Shown here in pieces: positions 1-8,737 of a stretch of 57,397 bases of DNA (position 1 is its first letter; every line of letters starts with the position of its first letter). The notes beneath the pieces are model-generated. The model saw nothing but the letters and a program-made list of their open reading frames with translations. It did not search any database and had not been told where the DNA came from. The DNA is from DASQUK01 sp046723645 (GTDB lineage: Bacteria > Actinomycetota > Acidimicrobiia > Acidimicrobiales > VFJN01), in contig JBKOUY010000222.1 of assembly GCA_046723645.1 (NCBI GenBank), positions 1 to 57,397 on the forward strand, given 5' to 3'. A program made the position numbers and the translations under genes.

Positions 1-26
1 GGACGGTCGGTCGTGGTCTCGCTCAT
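1..26 (-). CDS. Start of an unidentified gene, cut by the window edge
   Basis: An ATG reading leftward begins 14 bases beyond the guaA stop codon. It is preceded by a good ribosome binding site (GGAGG, about 9 bases before the ATG) that overlaps the guaA stop. Only eight codons (MSETTTDR) lie in the window, so no function can be given. The spacing suggests it is the next gene of the guaB3-guaA operon. Confidence 0.45.
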
Positions 27-40
27 GTGCGTGAGTCCTC

Positions 41-1603
41 CTACTCCCACTCGATTGTGCCAGGGGGCTTGGACGTGATGTCGTACGCAACCCGGTTGAT
101 GCCCGCCACCTCGTTGATGATCCGGCTCGACATCGCCTCCAGGACGTCGTAGGGCAGGCGGGCCCAGTCCGCGGTCATGGCGTCCTCGCTGGTGACGGCG
201 CGGACGATGATGGGATGGGCATAGGTGCGTTCGTCGCCCATCACGCCCACCGAGCGGATGTCGGGCAGCACGGCGAACGCCTGCCAGATGTCGCGCTCCA
301 GCTCGGCCTTGCGCAGCTCCTCGCGCACGATGGCGTCGGCGTGCTGCAGCATCGCGACCTTGGCGGGCGTGACCTCGCCGATGATCCGCACCGCCAGCCC
401 CGGCCCGGGGAACGGCTGGCGCCACACGATCTCCTGGGGCAGGCCCAGCTCCTCGCCGACGCGGCGCACCTCGTCCTTGAACAGGCTGCGCAGGGGCTCC
501 ACCAGCTCCAGGGTCATGTCCTCGGGGAGCCCGCCCACGTTGTGGTGGCTCTTGATGGTGGAGGCCCCGGCGCCGCCCCCAGACTCGATCACGTCGGGAT
601 AGAGCGTGCCCTGCACCAGGAAGCGGGCGTCCTCGAGGCCGCCGGCCGACTCCTCGAAGATCCGGATGAACAGCTCGCCCACGATCTTGCGCTTGTCCTC
701 GGGATCGGTGACGCCGGCGAGCCGATCGAAGTAGCGGTCGGCCGCCCTGACGTGGATCAGCTCGATGCGCTGGTGGCGCTGGAACGTCTCCACCACCTGC
801 TCGCCCTCACCGGCCCGGAGGAGCCCGGTGTCGACGAAGACGCAGGTGAGCTGCGGACCGACCGCCTTGTGGACCAGCGCCGCCGCCACGGCCGAGTCGA
901 CGCCCCCCGACAGCGCGCAGATCACCCGGCCCGAACCGACCTGCGCCCGAATGGCGGTCACCTGCTGCTCGATGATCGACGTCATCGTCCAGGTGGGCCG
1001 GCAGCCGGCGAGGTGGTGGAGGAACTGGCGGAGCGCCTGCTGCCCGTGGGGCGTGTGCGACACCTCGGGGTGGTACTGGATGCCCCAGATCCGGCGGGCC
1101 GGTGACTCGAGCGCGGCCACGGGGGCGCCGGCCGTGGTGGCGGTGGCGACGAACCCGTCGGGGACCCCTGTGATGCCGTCGAAATGGCTCATCCACACGG
1201 TCTGGTCGGTCGGCTGGTCGGCGAGCAGGCCTCCGTCCGCCCCGGTGATCCGCAGCGGCGTTCGGCCGTACTCGCCCTGGCCCCCGCGCCCCACCTCGCC
1301 ACCCAGCTGCTGGGCGATGAGCTGGGCGCCATAGCAGATGCCGAGGATGGGGATGCCCAGCTCGTAGATCTCGGGGTCGAGCAGCGGGGCCCCGTCGACG
1401 TGGACCGACTTGGGCCCGCCGGAGAGGATCAGTGCCGCCGGCGCCCGGTCCCTCACCTCGGCGGCGGCGACGGAGTGGGGCACGATCTCGGAGTAGACGT
1501 GCGCCTCGCGCACCCGCCGGGCGATGAGCTGTGCGTACTGGGCGCCGAAGTCGACGACGAGGCATGTGTCGAACTCCTCGGCCGGGTCGGTGATGGGCGT
1601 CAT
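41..1603 (-). CDS. guaA: GMP synthase (glutamine-hydrolysing)
   Basis: The enzyme converts XMP to GMP in the cytoplasm, using ATP and ammonia from glutamine. The 520-residue product has the two expected parts. The N-terminal class I glutamine amidotransferase has the nucleophile Cys90 in GICYGAQ, with His178 and Glu180 completing the triad. The ATP-pyrophosphatase domain has its P-loop SGGVDS at about 232-237, and the C-terminus ends in the family's typical GTIEWE. The chosen ATG overlaps the guaB3 stop codon (ATGA), which gives the usual family length. A longer upstream reading is a shadow of guaB3. It forms an operon with guaB3, and the enzyme acts directly after IMP dehydrogenase. Confidence 0.97.
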   Translation of the reverse strand: MTPITDPAEEFDTCLVVDFGAQYAQLIARRVREAHVYSEIVPHSVAAAEVRDRAPAALILSGGPKSVHVDGAPLLDPEIYELGIPILGICYGAQLIAQQLGGEVGRGGQGEYGRTPLRITGADGGLLADQPTDQTVWMSHFDGITGVPDGFVATATTAGAPVAALESPARRIWGIQYHPEVSHTPHGQQALRQFLHHLAGCRPTWTMTSIIEQQVTAIRAQVGSGRVICALSGGVDSAVAAALVHKAVGPQLTCVFVDTGLLRAGEGEQVVETFQRHQRIELIHVRAADRYFDRLAGVTDPEDKRKIVGELFIRIFEESAGGLEDARFLVQGTLYPDVIESGGGAGASTIKSHHNVGGLPEDMTLELVEPLRSLFKDEVRRVGEELGLPQEIVWRQPFPGPGLAVRIIGEVTPAKVAMLQHADAIVREELRKAELERDIWQAFAVLPDIRSVGVMGDERTYAHPIIVRAVTSEDAMTADWARLPYDVLEAMSSRIINEVAGINRVAYDITSKPPGTIEWE

Positions 1604-2709
1604 CCGCCCATCACCACGAGCTCGGCCTTCTGCATGTCCTTCACCGTCTCGTAGCCGCACAGCGCCATGGCCCGCCGCAGGGCGCCGGTGAGGTTGACGG
1701 CACCGGTGGCGTCGTGCGCCGGCCCCAGGAGGATCTCGGCGAGTGTCCCGGTCGGCTCGACCCGGACCCGCTCGCCGCGCGGCAGCGCGGCGTGCACGGC
1801 GCCCATCCCCCAGTGCCAGCCCCGGCCGGGGGCATCGACGGCCGCCGCCAGCGGCGTCCCGATCATCACGGCGTCGGCGCCGCAGGCGATGGCCTTGGCG
1901 ATGTCGCCGCCGGTGGCGACGCCCCCGTCGGCGATCACGTGGCAATACACGCCGGTCTCGTCGAGGTGCCGCATCCGGGCGGCGCGGGCGTCGGCGAGCG
2001 CGGTGGCCAGCGGCACGCCAACGCCGAGCAACTCGCGGGTCACGTCCTCGGCCCCCGACCCGGCGCCGACCAGCACCCCCGCCGCCCCCGTGCGCATGAG
2101 GTGAAGCGCCGCCGGGTACGACGTGCAGCCGCCGACCAGCACCGGCAGCTCGTAGTGCCGGATGAAGGCCTTGAGGTTGAGGGGCTCGGTCGTGCGCGCC
2201 AGGTGCTCGGCCGACACGATCGTGGCCTGGATGACCAGGAGGTCGGGCTCACCTTCGAGCACGGCGTCGGCGAGCTGGAGGGTCCGGTGCGGCGTCACGG
2301 CAACCGCACAGGTGACGCCGGCGTCCTTGATCTGGGCGATGCGGGGCCCGATCAGCTCCGGCTTGATCGGCTCGGCGTAGATCTCCTGCATCCGCCGGGT
2401 GGCGGTCTCGGCGGGCAGCTCGGCGATCTCCTCGAAGAACTTCTCGGGGTGCTCGTAGCGGGTCCACAAGCCCTCGAGGTGCAGGACCCCGGCGGAGCCC
2501 AACCGTCCCAGCTCCACGGCGCTGGCGGGCGAGACCACGCTGTCGGTCGGCGCCCCCAGGATCGGCATCTCGAAGCGATAGGCGTCGATCTCGCAGGTGA
2601 CGTCGACGTCCTCGGGATCGCGGGTGCGGCGACTGGGAACGATGGACACCTCGTCGAGCCGGTAGGCCCGTCGTGCTGTCTTGCCGATGCCGACGTCGAC
2701 CTCGGCCAT
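1600..2709 (-). CDS. guaB3: GuaB3-family IMP dehydrogenase-related protein
   Basis: This 369-residue TIM-barrel protein belongs to the short IMP dehydrogenase/GMP reductase relatives found in actinobacteria and cyanobacteria. It lacks the CBS pair. It keeps the phosphate-binding pattern (VIADGGVATGGDIAKAI) and a C-terminal LRRAMALCGY stretch. The active-site loop at about 215-233 reads GAGSGAEDVTRELLG. It has no cysteine where the guaB product in this window has SICTTR. IMP dehydrogenase activity has been reported for cyanobacterial GuaB3, but the missing cysteine makes the reaction here uncertain. Its stop overlaps the guaA start, which points to a role in guanine nucleotide supply. Confidence 0.88.
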   Translation of the reverse strand: MAEVDVGIGKTARRAYRLDEVSIVPSRRTRDPEDVDVTCEIDAYRFEMPILGAPTDSVVSPASAVELGRLGSAGVLHLEGLWTRYEHPEKFFEEIAELPAETATRRMQEIYAEPIKPELIGPRIAQIKDAGVTCAVAVTPHRTLQLADAVLEGEPDLLVIQATIVSAEHLARTTEPLNLKAFIRHYELPVLVGGCTSYPAALHLMRTGAAGVLVGAGSGAEDVTRELLGVGVPLATALADARAARMRHLDETGVYCHVIADGGVATGGDIAKAIACGADAVMIGTPLAAAVDAPGRGWHWGMGAVHAALPRGERVRVEPTGTLAEILLGPAHDATGAVNLTGALRRAMALCGYETVKDMQKAELVVMGG

Positions 2710-2747
2710 GCATCACCTCGTCTCGCCAGGCGGGGAAGAACCGCAGC

Positions 2748-4205
2748 TTATCGACGCGCGTCCTCGGGCCCCGGGGACGCCAGCTCGTCGATCAGCCGCC
2801 ACAGTGCGTCCACATGGCGCTGTTCCGTGGTCCAGGCGCCGATGCTGGCCCGGATGGCGTAGCGCCCGCCCAGCCGGGTGTGGGTCAGGTAGACGCGACC
2901 GGTGGCGTTGAGCGCCCGGTGCAGCCGCTCGGTGGCCGCGTCGCCGGCGGCGTGGCGGAAGCAGACGAGGTTGAGCCGGGCCGGGGCCAGCAGCTCGAGC
3001 CGGGGGTCGGCCGCCACGCGCCCGGCCAGCTCCCCGGCCAACCGGACGTGCTCGCGCACGTGGTGGCGCAAGCCCTCGAGGCCGTACCAGCGCAGGACGA
3101 ACCACAGCTTGAGCGCCCGGAACCGCCGGCCCAAGGGCACGTGCCAGTCGCGGTAGTCGATGACCGCGCCCGTCTCGGACGCCCGGTTGCGCAGGTACTC
3201 GGGCAGGATCGACAGCGCCCCCACCAGCGCCGACCGGTCCGCCACCCACAGCAGCGAGCAGTCGAACGTGGTGAACAACCACTTGTGCGGGTCGGTGACG
3301 TAGCTGTCGGCCCGTCCGAGGCCGCCGGCACCGTAGATCCAGCGCAGCTCGGGGCAGACGGCGGCCGACCCGGCCATGGCTGCGTCGACGTGCAGCCACA
3401 TCCCCTGGCGGACGGCGACCTCGGCGATGGCGGGCATAGGGTCGATCGCTAGCGAGCTGGTGGTGCCGACCGTCGCCATCACCAGGAACGGGACGCGGCC
3501 CGCAGCCCGGTCGGCGGCCGCCGCGTCGGCCAGCGCATCGGGACGCATGGCGAAGGCGTCGTCGACCTCGACGAGCCGGATCTGCTGGGGGCGCAGTCCG
3601 GCGATCCGGGCGCCCTTCTCGAACGACGAGTGCGCCTGCGTGGACGAATAGGCCACCAGGCGGTCCATCGCGGCGCCGGAGCGGGCCAGCGCCCGCTCGC
3701 GGGCAGCCACGAGGGCGCACAGGGTGGCCGACGACGCCGAGTCCTGGATCACCCCGCCGCCGGGGCCGGTCGACAGGAACCGGTCGGGCAGCCCCAGCGC
3801 GTCGACCATCCAGTCGAGCAGGTGGGCCTCGACCTCGGTGCACGCCGGGCCGGTCTGCCACAGCATCCCCTGGGTGCCGAGGCCGGTGGAGACGATGTCG
3901 CCCAGGATCGCCGGCCCCGACGTGTTGGCCGGGAAGTAGGCGTGGAACCCGGGGTGCTGCCAGTGCGTTGTGGCGGGCACGACCACGCGGTCGAGGTCGG
4001 CCAGCACCGCGTCGAACGACTCGGGCCGGTCGGGCGGGGACGGCGGCAGCCACGAGCGGACGGCTCCCGGCTCGACGTCGGGCACGACCGGGTGCCGCTC
4101 CACGGTGTCGAGGTAGTCGGCTACCCAGTCGACGGCCGCATGGCCCCAGCGGCGCAGCTCGTCGGCCGTCATGTGAAACGACGGTCGGGACGGTCGGGTG
4201 CCCAT
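2748..4205 (-). CDS. PLP-dependent group II decarboxylase (aromatic L-amino acid decarboxylase-like)
   Basis: The 485-residue product matches the aspartate aminotransferase-fold group II decarboxylases (DDC/TDC type), which remove CO2 from aromatic or related L-amino acids. It has the N-terminal HPGFHAYFPA region and the PLP-stacking histidine in STQAHSS (His192). PLP-contacting Asp274 lies in LHVDAA, and the Schiff-base lysine is Lys308 in TDPHKWLFTTFD, close to the DDC consensus. The exact substrate (tyrosine, tryptophan, DOPA or other) cannot be read from sequence. It lies 38 bases downstream of guaB3 on the opposite side from guaA and is divergent from guaB. An alternative ATG exists at residue 12. 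Confidence 0.9.
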   Translation of the reverse strand: MGTRPSRPSFHMTADELRRWGHAAVDWVADYLDTVERHPVVPDVEPGAVRSWLPPSPPDRPESFDAVLADLDRVVVPATTHWQHPGFHAYFPANTSGPAILGDIVSTGLGTQGMLWQTGPACTEVEAHLLDWMVDALGLPDRFLSTGPGGGVIQDSASSATLCALVAARERALARSGAAMDRLVAYSSTQAHSSFEKGARIAGLRPQQIRLVEVDDAFAMRPDALADAAAADRAAGRVPFLVMATVGTTSSLAIDPMPAIAEVAVRQGMWLHVDAAMAGSAAVCPELRWIYGAGGLGRADSYVTDPHKWLFTTFDCSLLWVADRSALVGALSILPEYLRNRASETGAVIDYRDWHVPLGRRFRALKLWFVLRWYGLEGLRHHVREHVRLAGELAGRVAADPRLELLAPARLNLVCFRHAAGDAATERLHRALNATGRVYLTHTRLGGRYAIRASIGAWTTEQRHVDALWRLIDELASPGPEDARR

Positions 4206-4230
4206 CGTCCGGACAGTACCGGCCGGCCTC

Positions 4231-4236
4231 TAGACT
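4231..4236 (+). promoter_or_regulatory. -10 element of a leaderless guaB promoter
   Basis: TAGACT ends six bases before the guaB ATG. Transcription would therefore begin at or next to the start codon, and no Shine-Dalgarno sequence is present. The -35 region is not clear. Confidence 0.55.
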
Positions 4237-4242
4237 CCCCCC

Positions 4243-5757
4243 ATGGAGGCCCCAGCGAGTCCGTTTGCCCCCGATCCCGGCGACGATTACCCGCCCAAGT
4301 TCGCCAAGGAGGGGCTGACCTTCGACGACGTGCTGCTGCTGCCGGCCGAGTCGTCGGTCCTCCCGGCCGAAGTCGACACGGCCGCCCGGCTGACGCCGGA
4401 GATCGACCTGGCCATCCCGATCGTCTCGGCCGCCATGGACACGGTCACCGAGGCGCCGCTCGCCATCGCACTGGCCCGGGCCGGCGGCATCGGCATCGTC
4501 CACCGCAACCTGTCGATCGCGGACCAGGTGGCCGAGGTCGACAAGGTGAAGCGCAGCCAGTCGGGCATGATCGTCGACCCGGTGACGCTGCGGGCCGAGG
4601 CGCTGGTGTCCGATGCCCTGGCGGTGATGGCCCGCTACCACATCTCCGGTGTGCCGATCACCGATGCGGCCGGCCACCTCGTGGGCCTGCTGACCAACCG
4701 CGACCTGCGCTTCATCGAGGACGTCGAGCAGCCCATCGCGAACGTCATGCGCCAGCCCCCGCTGGTGACCGCACCGCTGGGCACGACGCTGGAGGACGCC
4801 AAGGACATCCTCTGGCGCCACCGGATCGAGAAGCTGCCGATCGTCGACGATCACGGGCTGCTCAAGGGCCTCATCACGGTCAAGGACATTAAGAAGCGGA
4901 CCGACTTCCCCCACGCCACGCAGGACGAGAAGGGCCGGCTGCGGGTGGGCGCGGCCGTCGGCGTGGGGCCGGACGCCCTCGAGCGGGCCGAGCGGCTGGT
5001 CGATGCCGGCGCCGACGTGCTGGTGGTCGATACCGCCCACGGCCACAGCCTGGCGGTGCTCGACATGGTCAAGCAGGTGAAGGGCGCCCTGCCGGTCGAG
5101 GTGATCGCGGGCAACGTGGCCACGGCCGATGCGGTCGACGCGCTGGTCGGCGCCGGCGCCGACGGCGTGAAGGCCGGAGTGGGGCCGGGGTCGATCTGCA
5201 CGACCCGGGTCGTTGCGGGCGTGGGCGTTCCCCAGGTCACGGCCACCTACGACTGCGCCGTGGCGGCCGCCCGCCACGGGGCGACGGTCATCGCTGACGG
5301 GGGGATCCAGTACTCGGGCGACGTGCCCAAGGCGATCGCCGCCGGCGCCGACACGGTGATGCTGGGCGGCCTGCTGGCCGGGGTGGACGAGTCGCCGGGC
5401 GAGGTCGTGCTCCACCAGGGCGAGCGCTACAAGGAGTACCGCGGCATGGGATCGATGGGCGCCATGAAGGCGCGCTCGTTCTCGAAGGACCGCTACTTCC
5501 AGGGCGACGTCATCGACACCGACCAGCTCGTACCCGAGGGCATCGAGGGCCGCGTGGCCTACAAGGGACCGGTCGCCAATGTGCTGTTCCAGCTCGTCGG
5601 TGGCCTGCGGGCGGCCATGGGGTACTGCGGCGCCCCCAGCATCGCCGACCTGCAGCGCACGGCCCGGTTCGTGCGGATCACCGGTGCCGGCCTGCGCGAG
5701 TCGCACCCCCACGACATCACGATCACCAAGGAAGCGCCCAACTACGGAAGTTGGTAG
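4243..5757 (+). CDS. guaB: IMP dehydrogenase
   Basis: This enzyme oxidises IMP to XMP with NAD+, the rate-limiting step of GMP synthesis. The 504-residue product has the catalytic TIM barrel interrupted by a two-CBS regulatory module at about residues 113-225. The catalytic Cys319 lies in GVGPGSICTTR, and the phosphate-binding DGGIQYSGD and flap region (KEYRGMGSMGAM) are intact. Length and motifs are those of full bacterial IMPDHs, so this is probably the main enzyme, with guaB3 an accessory relative. It is read away from the decarboxylase from an apparently leaderless promoter. Confidence 0.97.
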   Translation: MEAPASPFAPDPGDDYPPKFAKEGLTFDDVLLLPAESSVLPAEVDTAARLTPEIDLAIPIVSAAMDTVTEAPLAIALARAGGIGIVHRNLSIADQVAEVDKVKRSQSGMIVDPVTLRAEALVSDALAVMARYHISGVPITDAAGHLVGLLTNRDLRFIEDVEQPIANVMRQPPLVTAPLGTTLEDAKDILWRHRIEKLPIVDDHGLLKGLITVKDIKKRTDFPHATQDEKGRLRVGAAVGVGPDALERAERLVDAGADVLVVDTAHGHSLAVLDMVKQVKGALPVEVIAGNVATADAVDALVGAGADGVKAGVGPGSICTTRVVAGVGVPQVTATYDCAVAAARHGATVIADGGIQYSGDVPKAIAAGADTVMLGGLLAGVDESPGEVVLHQGERYKEYRGMGSMGAMKARSFSKDRYFQGDVIDTDQLVPEGIEGRVAYKGPVANVLFQLVGGLRAAMGYCGAPSIADLQRTARFVRITGAGLRESHPHDITITKEAPNYGSW

Positions 5758-5788
5758 CCGCCGCGCCCGCTACCCGCGGCAGGTTTCG

Positions 5789-6646
5789 TCAGGTGTCGGG
5801 GTGGTCGAGGTCGCCCCGTCCGAGCGTGCCGGTGACGGCCCCGAGGAGCTGGCGGAGCAGGTTCGCCGTGGCACCCCAGACGGTGTCGCCCACCAGCTCG
5901 AAGAAGTAGATCGGCCGAAGGTCCCCGCCCGGGAAGGTCCAGATCTCCTGGCGGAAGTTGTCCGGGTCGAGCAGCTCGGCCAGCGGCACGTGCAACACCG
6001 CCTCCACCTCGGCCGGGTTGGGGTGTGTGTCGGGGCGGCCGGGCAGCGCCCCCACGTAGGGCACGATGAAGGACCAGCTCGTGACCGTGGCCAGGTGGTC
6101 GAGCTCACCGATGACCTCGACCGTCGACGGGTCGAGGTCGATCTCCTCCTTGGCCTCCCGCAGGGCGCCGTCGACGGTCGACTCACCGGGCTCGACGCGA
6201 CCCCCGGGGAAGCTCACCTCGCCCTCGTGGGTCCGCAGGCCCCAGGTCCGGCGGGTGAGGACCACGTGGGCGTCGCCGTCCTCCTCGTAGACGGGGGCGA
6301 GCACCGCAGAGGGCCGCGCCGTGGGGTCGCTGATCTCCCGTTCCGACGGGCGCGCCGGGCCCAGGGCCACCAACGCACGTGTGACGTCGGCCAGGGCCGG
6401 GCGGCGGCGCTCCGGCGGCAGGTCGGCCCACGGCGCCGGGCCTCCGGCGCGGGCGTTGAAGGGACGGGGGATCCGCTGCTCGCCGCCCCGTCCGGGCGGC
6501 ACCGGCACCGGTGGGCCGGGCGGTACCTCGCCGGGCCGCGGCCACCCGGGGAGCCCCCGCTCGGCCGCAGTACGGGCGGAGACGTTGACCGCCTCGGGCC
6601 ACTCGGTCGACGGGTCGGCGGCGGCGTCGGTCGGGCGATCGGGCAC
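5789..6646 (-). CDS. Nudix hydrolase, CoA-pyrophosphatase-like
   Basis: A 285-residue product carries a Nudix box at about 148-170: GGRVEPGEST, then REAKEEIDL with the metal-binding glutamates. The segment before it, LTRRTWGLRTHEGEVSFPGG, fits the extra signature of CoA-pyrophosphatase Nudix enzymes. The first hundred residues are proline- and arginine-rich and not conserved in that family. The GTG start at 6646 was chosen because it follows the stop of the 57-residue gene by two bases. A later start is possible. The CoA substrate is an inference from family resemblance. Confidence 0.8.
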   Translation of the reverse strand: MPDRPTDAAADPSTEWPEAVNVSARTAAERGLPGWPRPGEVPPGPPVPVPPGRGGEQRIPRPFNARAGGPAPWADLPPERRRPALADVTRALVALGPARPSEREISDPTARPSAVLAPVYEEDGDAHVVLTRRTWGLRTHEGEVSFPGGRVEPGESTVDGALREAKEEIDLDPSTVEVIGELDHLATVTSWSFIVPYVGALPGRPDTHPNPAEVEAVLHVPLAELLDPDNFRQEIWTFPGGDLRPIYFFELVGDTVWGATANLLRQLLGAVTGTLGRGDLDHPDT

Positions 6647-6648
6647 GG

Positions 6649-6822
6649 TCAGGTTCCGGACTCTGCGCCCGAACCTGCCGTCTGGCTCACCAACGACTCG
6701 AGCAGCTGGCGGAGCCCTGCCGTCTTGAGGCTGCTCATCACCCGCCCCGGCGGGGTCTCCCCGCGCTCCCACTCCATCCAGTGGGCCAGGAGCTTCTCGG
6801 GGTCGGGGGGCGGCATCTCCAT
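6649..6822 (-). CDS. Small conserved-looking protein of unknown function (57 aa)
   Basis: The reading frame begins MEMPPPDPEKLLAHWMEW and continues with GETPPGRVMSSLKTAGLRQLL, ending two bases before the Nudix start. Its composition is ordinary for a soluble, acidic, helical protein. It seems a real gene because its stop and the Nudix start are directly adjacent. The sequence looks like a short actinobacterial protein family that I cannot name with certainty. No catalytic motif or membrane segment is visible. Confidence 0.65.
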   Translation of the reverse strand: MEMPPPDPEKLLAHWMEWERGETPPGRVMSSLKTAGLRQLLESLVSQTAGSGAESGT

Positions 6823-6930
6823 GCCCCGCAGGCTACCGGCGCCGTGTTGGGCCGCCGCGGGACCCGGGCCGTGCGGGAGCGGCCGGACCGGATGGGTTGG
6901 CCGCCGCGCTTGCCGTGCGAGGCTGGCGGC

Positions 6931-7557
6931 GTGCCCATCCGCCGCCTCGTCCTCGCCTCGGCCTCGCCGGCGCGCCTGGCGCTGCTCCGGGCGGCCGGCC
7001 TGGAGCCCGAGGTCATGGTCAGCGGGGTGGCGGAGGCCGGGGTGGAGGGGCTCTCGCCCGGTGAGTCCGCACGCACGCTGGCCGAGCGCAAGGCCGCAGC
7101 GATCGCCCGCCGGCTCCACGGCGCAACGCTGCCGGGGCATCCCGCGCCGCTCGTGGTCGGTTGCGACTCCCTGCTCGCGATCGACGGCGAGGTGCGCGGC
7201 AAGCCGGCGTCGGCGGACCAGGCCCGCGCCTGGTGGCGGGAGCACCGGGGCCGGTCGGGCGTCCTCACCACGGGCCACGCGGTCATCGACATGGGGACCG
7301 GCCGGCGGACGTCGGGCGTCGCCGACACGGTGGTGCACTTCGGCAGCCCATCCGACGCCGAGATCGAGGCGTACATCGCCACCGGTGAGCCCTTGGCCGT
7401 GGCGGGGGCATGCACGATCGAGGGGTATGGCGCGCCGTTCGTCACCGGCATCGAGGGCAGCCACGGCACGGTCATCGGCCTGTCCCTCCCCCTGCTGCGG
7501 ACCCTGCTGGCCGACCTCGGCATCGCCATCACCGACCTGTGGGCGCGCACGCCGTGA
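6931..7557 (+). CDS. Maf-like nucleotide pyrophosphatase
   Basis: The 208-residue product begins with the Maf signature VLASASPARLALLRAAG, followed by the ERKAAA helix and the acidic motif VVGCDSLLAIDG. A late EGYGAPFVTGIEGS segment is also typical. Family members hydrolyse non-canonical or modified nucleoside triphosphates (dTTP/UTP or m7GTP types) to monophosphates, and the subtype is not clear here. The GTG at 6931 places the ASASPAR motif at the usual N-terminal position. Its stop overlaps the start of the dihydrouridine synthase gene (GTGA), so the two are translationally coupled. Confidence 0.92.
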   Translation: MPIRRLVLASASPARLALLRAAGLEPEVMVSGVAEAGVEGLSPGESARTLAERKAAAIARRLHGATLPGHPAPLVVGCDSLLAIDGEVRGKPASADQARAWWREHRGRSGVLTTGHAVIDMGTGRRTSGVADTVVHFGSPSDAEIEAYIATGEPLAVAGACTIEGYGAPFVTGIEGSHGTVIGLSLPLLRTLLADLGIAITDLWARTP

Positions 7558-8699
7558 CCGTCGACCGGAACGCCACCTCGCCACCGCTCCGGATCGGTCC
7601 GCTGCGCGTATGGCCGCCGGTGGTGCTGGCGCCGATGGCGGGCATCACCAACGCGCCGTTTCGGCGGCTGTGCCGGACGTTCGAGCCTGGCGGACTGTTC
7701 GTCAGCGAGATGATCACGGCACGCGGCCTTGTGGAGCGCAACGACAAGACCCTCCGCATGGCCCGGTTCGCCGCCGACGAGCGGGTGCGGTCGATCCAGT
7801 TGTACGGCACCGAGCCGTGGGCGATCGGCGAGGCCGTCGGGTTCCTCGTCGAAGAGCAGCGCGCCAACCACATCGACCTCAACTTCGGTTGCCCGGTGGC
7901 CAAGGTGACCAGGAAGGGCGGCGGGGCGGCGCTGCCCGTGCGCCGCGCCCTGTTCCGTGACATCGTGCGCGCCGCGGTCGCCAGTGCCGACGCCGCACCC
8001 GTCACGGTGAAGCTGCGGATCGGCGTCGACGACCGCGTGCGCACGTTCCTCGACGCGGGCCGCATCGCCGAGGACGAGGGGGCGGCCGCCGTCTCGCTCC
8101 ACGCCCGCACGGCCGAGCAGCACTACTCGGGGCGGGCGGACTGGACGGCGATCGCTGCCCTCAGGGCCGCGGTCACCATCCCGGTGCTCGGCAACGGCGA
8201 CATCTGGCAGGCCACCGACGCCCTCCGGATGATCGACGCCACCGGGTGCCACGGCGTCGTCGTCGGCCGTGGCTGCCTGGGACGCCCGTGGCTGTTCCGC
8301 GACCTGGCGTTGGCGTTCGCCGGCGGGGACGCGCCTCCGCCGCCGCGCCTCGGCGAGGTGTGCGAGGTGCTCCAACGCCATGCCCGGCTGCTGGCCGAGT
8401 GGCTGACCGAGCCCGTGGCGGTGCGTGACGTCCGCAAGCACGTCGGCTGGTATCTGCAGGGCTACCCGCTGGGCGGTGCGATCCGCCGGCGGCTCACCGG
8501 GGCCGCCACGCTCGCGGCGTTCGAGGCCGAGCTCGACCGGCTCGACCCCGACCTGCGCCCTCTGCTCGGGGCCACCGCCCAGCCGCGGGGCAAGACGTCC
8601 GGGCCGGTGCGCGTGGCCCTCCCCGACGGCTGGCTCGCCGGCGCCGACAATCCCTCGCCCGTCGTCGACGACGAGCTCGAGGCGGTCAGCGGCGGCTGA
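7554..8699 (+). CDS. tRNA-dihydrouridine synthase (DusB-like)
   Basis: The 381-residue flavoenzyme reduces uridine to dihydrouridine in the tRNA D-loop. The sequence shows VVLAPMAGITNAPFRRLC at the N-terminus. The proton-donor cysteine Cys113 lies in LNFGCPVAKVTRKGGGAAL, and GNGDIW and GVVVGRGCLGRPWLF mark the FMN phosphate region. A C-terminal helical domain contains KHVGWYLQGYP. The GTG start overlaps the maf stop by four bases. The class (DusB) is inferred from overall pattern and bacterial phylum. Confidence 0.93.
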   Translation: MTVDRNATSPPLRIGPLRVWPPVVLAPMAGITNAPFRRLCRTFEPGGLFVSEMITARGLVERNDKTLRMARFAADERVRSIQLYGTEPWAIGEAVGFLVEEQRANHIDLNFGCPVAKVTRKGGGAALPVRRALFRDIVRAAVASADAAPVTVKLRIGVDDRVRTFLDAGRIAEDEGAAAVSLHARTAEQHYSGRADWTAIAALRAAVTIPVLGNGDIWQATDALRMIDATGCHGVVVGRGCLGRPWLFRDLALAFAGGDAPPPPRLGEVCEVLQRHARLLAEWLTEPVAVRDVRKHVGWYLQGYPLGGAIRRRLTGAATLAAFEAELDRLDPDLRPLLGATAQPRGKTSGPVRVALPDGWLAGADNPSPVVDDELEAVSGG

Positions 8700-8737
8700 C
8701 GGGGGGGCGGCTGTGGGCGGTCCCGGGCGTGGTGCCG

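Noticed and set aside
2713..5712. Open frame of 999 codons on the minus strand
   Set aside because: It overlaps guaB and the decarboxylase in the wrong frames and has the low-complexity Arg/Gly/Ala/His composition of a high-GC shadow.
6649..7584. Long upstream extension of the 57-residue protein
   Set aside because: The part before the MEMPPP start is the complement of maf and carries no protein features.
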